DNA of 9,288 bases. Source: Planctomycetota bacterium (GTDB lineage: Bacteria > Planctomycetota > Planctomycetia > Isosphaerales > Isosphaeraceae). How positions within the stretch are numbered: position 1 is the first letter of the stretch; each line of letters begins with the position of its first letter. The stretch covers positions 1 through 9,288 of the forward strand of contig JAJYCH010000120.1 of the NCBI GenBank assembly GCA_021778575.1. The letters are read 5' to 3'. This document shows, piece after piece, positions 6,379 to 9,288 of the stretch. The position numbers and the translations under genes were made by a program. The notes below the pieces were generated by a model, which saw only the letters and a program-made list of their open reading frames with translations, had not been told where the DNA came from and did not search any database.

Positions 6379-6619
6379 GTGATCGACGCGTCGGCGCGGT
6401 CGAGCGCGGCGCCCTGGCTCGTGTCTCGTGGTTCGCTCGCGCCTCATCGAGGGTTCAGCGCGACGTGTTGAACGGCGCCGTGGTCGTTCATCGCGGACTA
6501 CCTTCCGGCTCGCGCGGTCGGTACACTTTCGCTGGGGTCGACGCGACGGGTCTGCTTCTCGGCGGACCTCGATCGTTATCGCGCGGACAACTTCGCACAT
6601 CACAGGGAGATGGATCATC

Positions 6620-7306
6620 ATGCGAACGCACTGGCTGATCGTGGTTCTCGCGCTCTGCGCTGGTCAGGCTCGACCGAGCCTTGGCGAGGACACTCAACCC
6701 AATGACAAGACACTCGGCTTGAAGCCTGCCGAAGGGGCGACGGTTCTGCTCGGCAGGTCGCTCGAAGCCTGGGTCAAGTCGGATGGGAAAACCGTTGCCT
6801 CGTGGCCGGTCGTCGATGGAGTGATCACCGTCGGCAAGGGGAACATCCAGACCTTGGAGAAGTTCGGCGACTTCCAGCTCCATCTCGAATTTCAGGTTCC
6901 CTTGATGCCCGACGCCAGGGGGCAGGCGCGCGGCAACAGCGGCGTCTACCTGCAAGGCAACTACGAGCTTCAGGTGCTCGACTCGTATGGTCTCAAGCCA
7001 CAAAGCAATGATTGCGGCGCGATCTATCAGCAGATCATTCCGGCGGTCAACGCGTGCAAGCCGCCGCTTCAGTGGCAGACCTACGACATCACCTTTCACG
7101 CCGCGAAGCGCGACGGGAACAAGGTCGTCAAGAAAGCGCGATTGACCGTCGTGCAGAACGGACTGACGATCATCGACGATAAGGAGATCTCGCCCACGCC
7201 GGGCGGGATCGGTGGGATCGCCGAGGGGGAGAGCGGACCGATCATGCTCCAGGACCACGGCAACACGGTTCAGTACCGCAACATCTGGATCAAACCGTTG
7301 AAGTGA
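6620..7306 (+). CDS. Secreted DUF1080 protein (3-keto-disaccharide hydrolase family)
   Basis: The 228-aa product belongs to the DUF1080/3-keto-disaccharide hydrolase family (Pfam PF06439), a concanavalin-like beta-sandwich fold greatly expanded in planctomycetes and linked to carbohydrate breakdown. The ATG at 6620 is chosen because AGGGAGA lies about 9 nt upstream and because it opens a signal peptide: MRTHW, then a hydrophobic run to about residue 15, with likely cleavage after GQA at 17 or near 22. The frame is open further upstream, but that stretch is Arg-rich and non-coding in character. Family features include the W-P-V-V-DG strand pattern, ARGNSGVYLQG around 103-113, YELQVLDSYG ending at 124, and QWQTYDITFHA in the second half. 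The closing strand ends YRNIWIKPLK. The exact substrate cannot be read from sequence. Location is periplasmic or extracellular. Confidence 0.9.
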   Translation: MRTHWLIVVLALCAGQARPSLGEDTQPNDKTLGLKPAEGATVLLGRSLEAWVKSDGKTVASWPVVDGVITVGKGNIQTLEKFGDFQLHLEFQVPLMPDARGQARGNSGVYLQGNYELQVLDSYGLKPQSNDCGAIYQQIIPAVNACKPPLQWQTYDITFHAAKRDGNKVVKKARLTVVQNGLTIIDDKEISPTPGGIGGIAEGESGPIMLQDHGNTVQYRNIWIKPLK

Positions 7307-7338
7307 TGGTCATCCGTTGTTGAACACCCGAAGCACGA

Positions 7339-7374
7339 ACAGGCCCGCGCTCTTGATCGAGAGCGCGGGCCTGT
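7339..7374. terminator. Bidirectional hairpin terminator
   Basis: A 15-bp perfect stem (7339-7353 with 7360-7374) surrounds a 6-nt loop, TGATCG. It is very GC-rich (CAGGCCCGCGCTCT). It starts 33 nt after the DUF1080 stop codon and, on the other strand, 47 nt after the stop of the LEA-like gene. It therefore sits between two convergent genes and can serve both. The + strand continues CGTCTTTGGC, a weak U tract. Confidence 0.85.
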
Positions 7375-7420
7375 CGTCTTTGGCTATCTTCGGGGATCGA
7401 GAGATTCGTGGGCTCGTCGA

Positions 7421-7612
7421 TCAGTCGGCTTTGTGGCCGGCGTCCTTGACGTGCTGACCGGCTTCCTTGATCTTGTTGCCGGTGGCGGTGGCGCCTTCCT
7501 TGATCTTGTGGCCGGCCTTCTCGACGCCTTCCTCGACCTTGTTCGCGGCGTGCTCGACGCCGTCCTTGAACTTCTCGACGCCTTCTTCGACCTTATCTTT
7601 GAGGTTGGACAT
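7421..7612 (-). CDS. Small LEA-like 11-mer repeat protein, 63 aa
   Basis: The ATG at 7610-7612 is chosen because GGGAG (CTCCC at 7620-7624 on the + strand) lies 7 nt upstream on the coding strand. An open frame back to 7747 adds 45 residues of different character that overlap the end of the vWA gene. The product is strongly charged (Lys, Glu, His). It has 11-residue repeats at 25-35 (KVEEGVEKAGH), 36-46 (KIKEGATATGN) and 47-57 (KIKEAGQHVKD), with a related copy at 7-17. Eleven-mer amphipathic repeats are the signature of group 3 LEA and apolipoprotein-like proteins, which protect proteins or membranes under stress. There is no signal peptide, so it is likely cytoplasmic. Its role is inferred from the repeat pattern only. 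It lies 106 bp after the vWA gene on the same strand. Confidence 0.75.
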   Translation of the reverse strand: MSNLKDKVEEGVEKFKDGVEHAANKVEEGVEKAGHKIKEGATATGNKIKEAGQHVKDAGHKAD

Positions 7613-7718
7613 GACTCTGCTCCCTGGTTGAAGGAATGTTGGGTTCCACGCCAGAAATTCAAAGCAAGAGCCGTGCCAATTCATCGCCCTGGGCTGGAAA
7701 GTGCGCGAGCCAATGATC
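7613..7718. other. Short spacer between the vWA and LEA-like genes
   Basis: This 106-bp gap lies between two - strand genes. It holds the Shine-Dalgarno sequence of the LEA-like gene (7620-7624). No clear terminator or promoter boxes are visible, so read-through from the vWA gene is possible. Confidence 0.35.
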
Positions 7719-9288
7719 TCAGAAGTCGATCGATTCGTAAGGGACAAGCGCCATGCCGTCGATCGTCCGGCGTGGGTCGTTCCAGTCGGGGGCTTGCAAT
7801 CTTCTGGTGAGCTGCAAGAGACTGGCGCGGAGCTTGGCGTCGAGCGCCGCCAGGGTCAGGTCGTCGGAGCGTAAGAGGTCGGACTGGCTCCGCGCGAGCA
7901 AGCTTCCAGGGCGGGGCGGCGGCAGCCCCTGGCGACGCCGGAGGTGTTCGGCGAAGGTTCGCGAGCCTCGGTCGGCGGCGAGGAACGAGGTCTCGCCCGA
8001 TGCCGCGGCGTTGCCGATCTGGAGCAGTTCACCGAGGTCGCGCGCGGTGCCCGACGCGGCCTGCTGAAGCTGAGTCAGTTCGGCGATCAGCGTCTTCAGC
8101 TCGGCCGGCGACATCAGGATTTCGATCGCGACCATCGGGTGATTGTCGATCGTCTCGGCGATCCATCCCTTGCGGACCGACGGGGCCTTCCGACCATTGA
8201 GCCGGGGGTCGGGACGGGCCTCGCGAGCCGCGTCGCCTCGGTGGAGGTCAACGAGCACCGGCGCGACCCGGTCGAGCGTCAACCCCTGGCTGTTGACGTA
8301 CTCGCCGAGCTTCCCTTCGGCCTCGGCCGCGGCGAGCGCGGCGATCGTCCGGGCGTGCTCGACCCGGTCGTCGATCACCTCTTGAAGTCGTTCGACCAGC
8401 TTGTCGCCGTCCTGGAGTGACGCCGTCACCGGAGCGACGGGACCGGCGAACCCGGTCGCCTTGTCGAGCGGTCGGTAGGAATCCTCGGCCAGAGTCCGCC
8501 ACTGGTCGCGATAGCGCGCGGCTTCGTCCTTCGAGAGCATCCCCGGTCGATCGATGGCGACCGTGGCGATCGTGATCCCCGCCGCTTTCGCCTGACCGGC
8601 CACGAGCTTCACGCGGTCGAGGTCGCGCGCGTGGTCGGGAGCGTCACCGAGGAGCACGATCATCTTGGTCGCGAGTTCCCCCGCGCGTCCGGTCGGCCAG
8701 TTCACGTGCTCGTTCGCCGGTTCGCCGGGCTGAGCCGGAAGCGCGACGGCCAGGCCGTCGAGAACCGACTCATCGACGCTGCCGTCGCCGCGATTCGCCG
8801 CGTGACTCTGGTTGAGCGCCGCGAGAAACCCTTCGGCGCTGGTGAAGCCGGTGACCTGCCGCGTCCGGAACCCGAACCGTGGGTCGGCGTCGCGATACTC
8901 GACGAGCGCGAACCGCAGCTTGACGTCGCCGAACCGCCGGGCCGCCGTCGCGATCAGGTCCTTGGCCAGTGCCCGCGCCGCGTCGATCGTCGACTGCATC
9001 GACGCCGTGGTGTCGATCACGAAGGCGACGTCGACCATCTTCAAATAGGGTCGAAGGTCGGGCGGTGGTTCCTTCGGCAAGATCGGCGTGAGCGACTGAT
9101 CCTTGACCAGGCTGGCCACTTCAAGGAGCACCCGGCCATCGACGACCTTCGAGCCGCGAATCGGAAAGCCCAAAGGGGGCGGCTCGCCGGCCGATCCCTT
9201 GACCTCGGCGGGTTCTTCTCCTTCGGTCGGGCAGCGTCCGCCATGCTTCGAGCAAATTCGACCCGCCAGCGCGTCGACCAGACAACTC
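7719..9288 (-). CDS. von Willebrand factor A domain protein, 5' partial
   Basis: The frame stays open to the right edge of the window, so the N-terminus is missing and 522 residues are visible. A TTG at 9171-9173 could be called as a start, but in-frame codons continue upstream (ending GEPPP just before it), so I treat it as internal. The vWA domain follows a short Pro-rich linker: MIDAS motif DTTAS at visible residues 92-96, an acidic GSVDESVLDG segment, and the second metal-site strand IVLLGDAPDH with D215. The layout resembles the vWA domain of PpkA-type proteins. After about residue 300 the protein is charged, helical and of unknown function, ending MALVPYESIDF. The cut N-terminal stretch has three Cys at visible positions 2, 12 and 19. 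MIDAS domains bind metal and protein ligands. The partner, location and any signal peptide cannot be seen. Confidence 0.85.
   Translation of the reverse strand, partial: SCLVDALAGRICSKHGGRCPTEGEEPAEVKGSAGEPPPLGFPIRGSKVVDGRVLLEVASLVKDQSLTPILPKEPPPDLRPYLKMVDVAFVIDTTASMQSTIDAARALAKDLIATAARRFGDVKLRFALVEYRDADPRFGFRTRQVTGFTSAEGFLAALNQSHAANRGDGSVDESVLDGLAVALPAQPGEPANEHVNWPTGRAGELATKMIVLLGDAPDHARDLDRVKLVAGQAKAAGITIATVAIDRPGMLSKDEAARYRDQWRTLAEDSYRPLDKATGFAGPVAPVTASLQDGDKLVERLQEVIDDRVEHARTIAALAAAEAEGKLGEYVNSQGLTLDRVAPVLVDLHRGDAAREARPDPRLNGRKAPSVRKGWIAETIDNHPMVAIEILMSPAELKTLIAELTQLQQAASGTARDLGELLQIGNAAASGETSFLAADRGSRTFAEHLRRRQGLPPPRPGSLLARSQSDLLRSDDLTLAALDAKLRASLLQLTRRLQAPDWNDPRRTIDGMALVPYESIDF

Larger units (their letters stand above)
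5978..6619. other. 642-bp divergent intergenic region with AT-rich core
   Basis: The region separates the divergent H1-like and DUF1080 genes. It has a sharply AT-rich core (about 6040-6260) with T-runs, flanked by GC-rich DNA. The core holds a direct repeat GCAATAAAA (6142-6150 and 6162-6170, 20 bp apart), a small hairpin CCGTT-GTA-AACGG (6130-6142), and a 12-bp palindrome TTTGTATACAAA (6194-6205). It also has two GGGGTTTTTC blocks, at about 6121-6130 and 6252-6261. Further right lie two overlapping inverted repeats (6332-6378). Frames here are Arg-rich or cross the T-runs and have no ribosome binding site. The region probably holds promoters for both genes. Confidence 0.55.

Noticed and set aside
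6428..6619. N-terminal extension of the DUF1080 frame
   Set aside because: It is Arg-rich, and a better start with a Shine-Dalgarno sequence and signal peptide exists at 6620.
6358..6621. 87-codon - strand frame upstream of the DUF1080 gene
   Set aside because: More than a quarter of its residues are Arg. It runs over T-runs and hairpins and lacks a convincing start.
6488..7258. 256-codon - strand frame opposite the DUF1080 gene
   Set aside because: It is a shadow of a well-supported secreted protein and has no family resemblance of its own.
1..9288. CRISPR array, tRNA, rRNA
   Set aside because: No regularly spaced direct repeats, cloverleaf or rRNA-like segments were recognised on either strand.

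Overview
The window looks like a piece of a Planctomycetota chromosome, most likely from the Isosphaeraceae. The signs are high GC, a DUF1080 (3-keto-disaccharide hydrolase) secreted protein, a HEAT-repeat lipoprotein, a lysine/alanine-rich histone H1-like protein, a von Willebrand A (vWA) protein with a DTTAS MIDAS motif, and a protein carrying the STGPKTAEGK...KHGL N-terminal motif that I associate with planctomycete paralogue families. The lineage is inferred from family content, not from a marker gene.

Layout from left to right: (1) the 3' end of a + strand gene of uncertain function (1-463); (2) a convergent 351-aa protein on the - strand (603-1658); (3) a 346-bp spacer holding a two-armed REP/BIME-like palindromic element and a single REP-like hairpin; (4) mutS2 on the - strand (2005-4083), with a second copy of the same palindromic element inside its reading frame; (5) a HEAT-repeat lipoprotein on the - strand (4373-5131), upstream of mutS2; (6) a 423-bp spacer ending in a strong hairpin terminator; (7) an H1-like/winged-helix protein on the - strand (5555-5977); (8) a 642-bp divergent spacer with an AT-rich core, small palindromes and direct repeats; (9) a secreted DUF1080 protein on the + strand (6620-7306); (10) a shared bidirectional terminator hairpin (7339-7374); (11) a 63-aa LEA-like protein on the - strand (7421-7612); (12) a large vWA-domain protein on the - strand whose 5' end runs off the window (7719-9288).

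The genes do not form an obvious pathway or operon. mutS2 and the HEAT lipoprotein share a strand but lie 289 bp apart. The vWA and LEA-like genes share a strand with a 106-bp gap.

The most notable observation is the REP-like element. Two inverted arms, each a GTAG head plus a GGTCCGC/GCGGACC hairpin, occur in the spacer and again inside mutS2. There they are read through in frame as about 30 extra residues just before the ATPase domain. This MutS2 also ends after its KOW-like segment and has no C-terminal Smr nuclease domain. No CRISPR array, rRNA, tRNA or transposase gene is visible.
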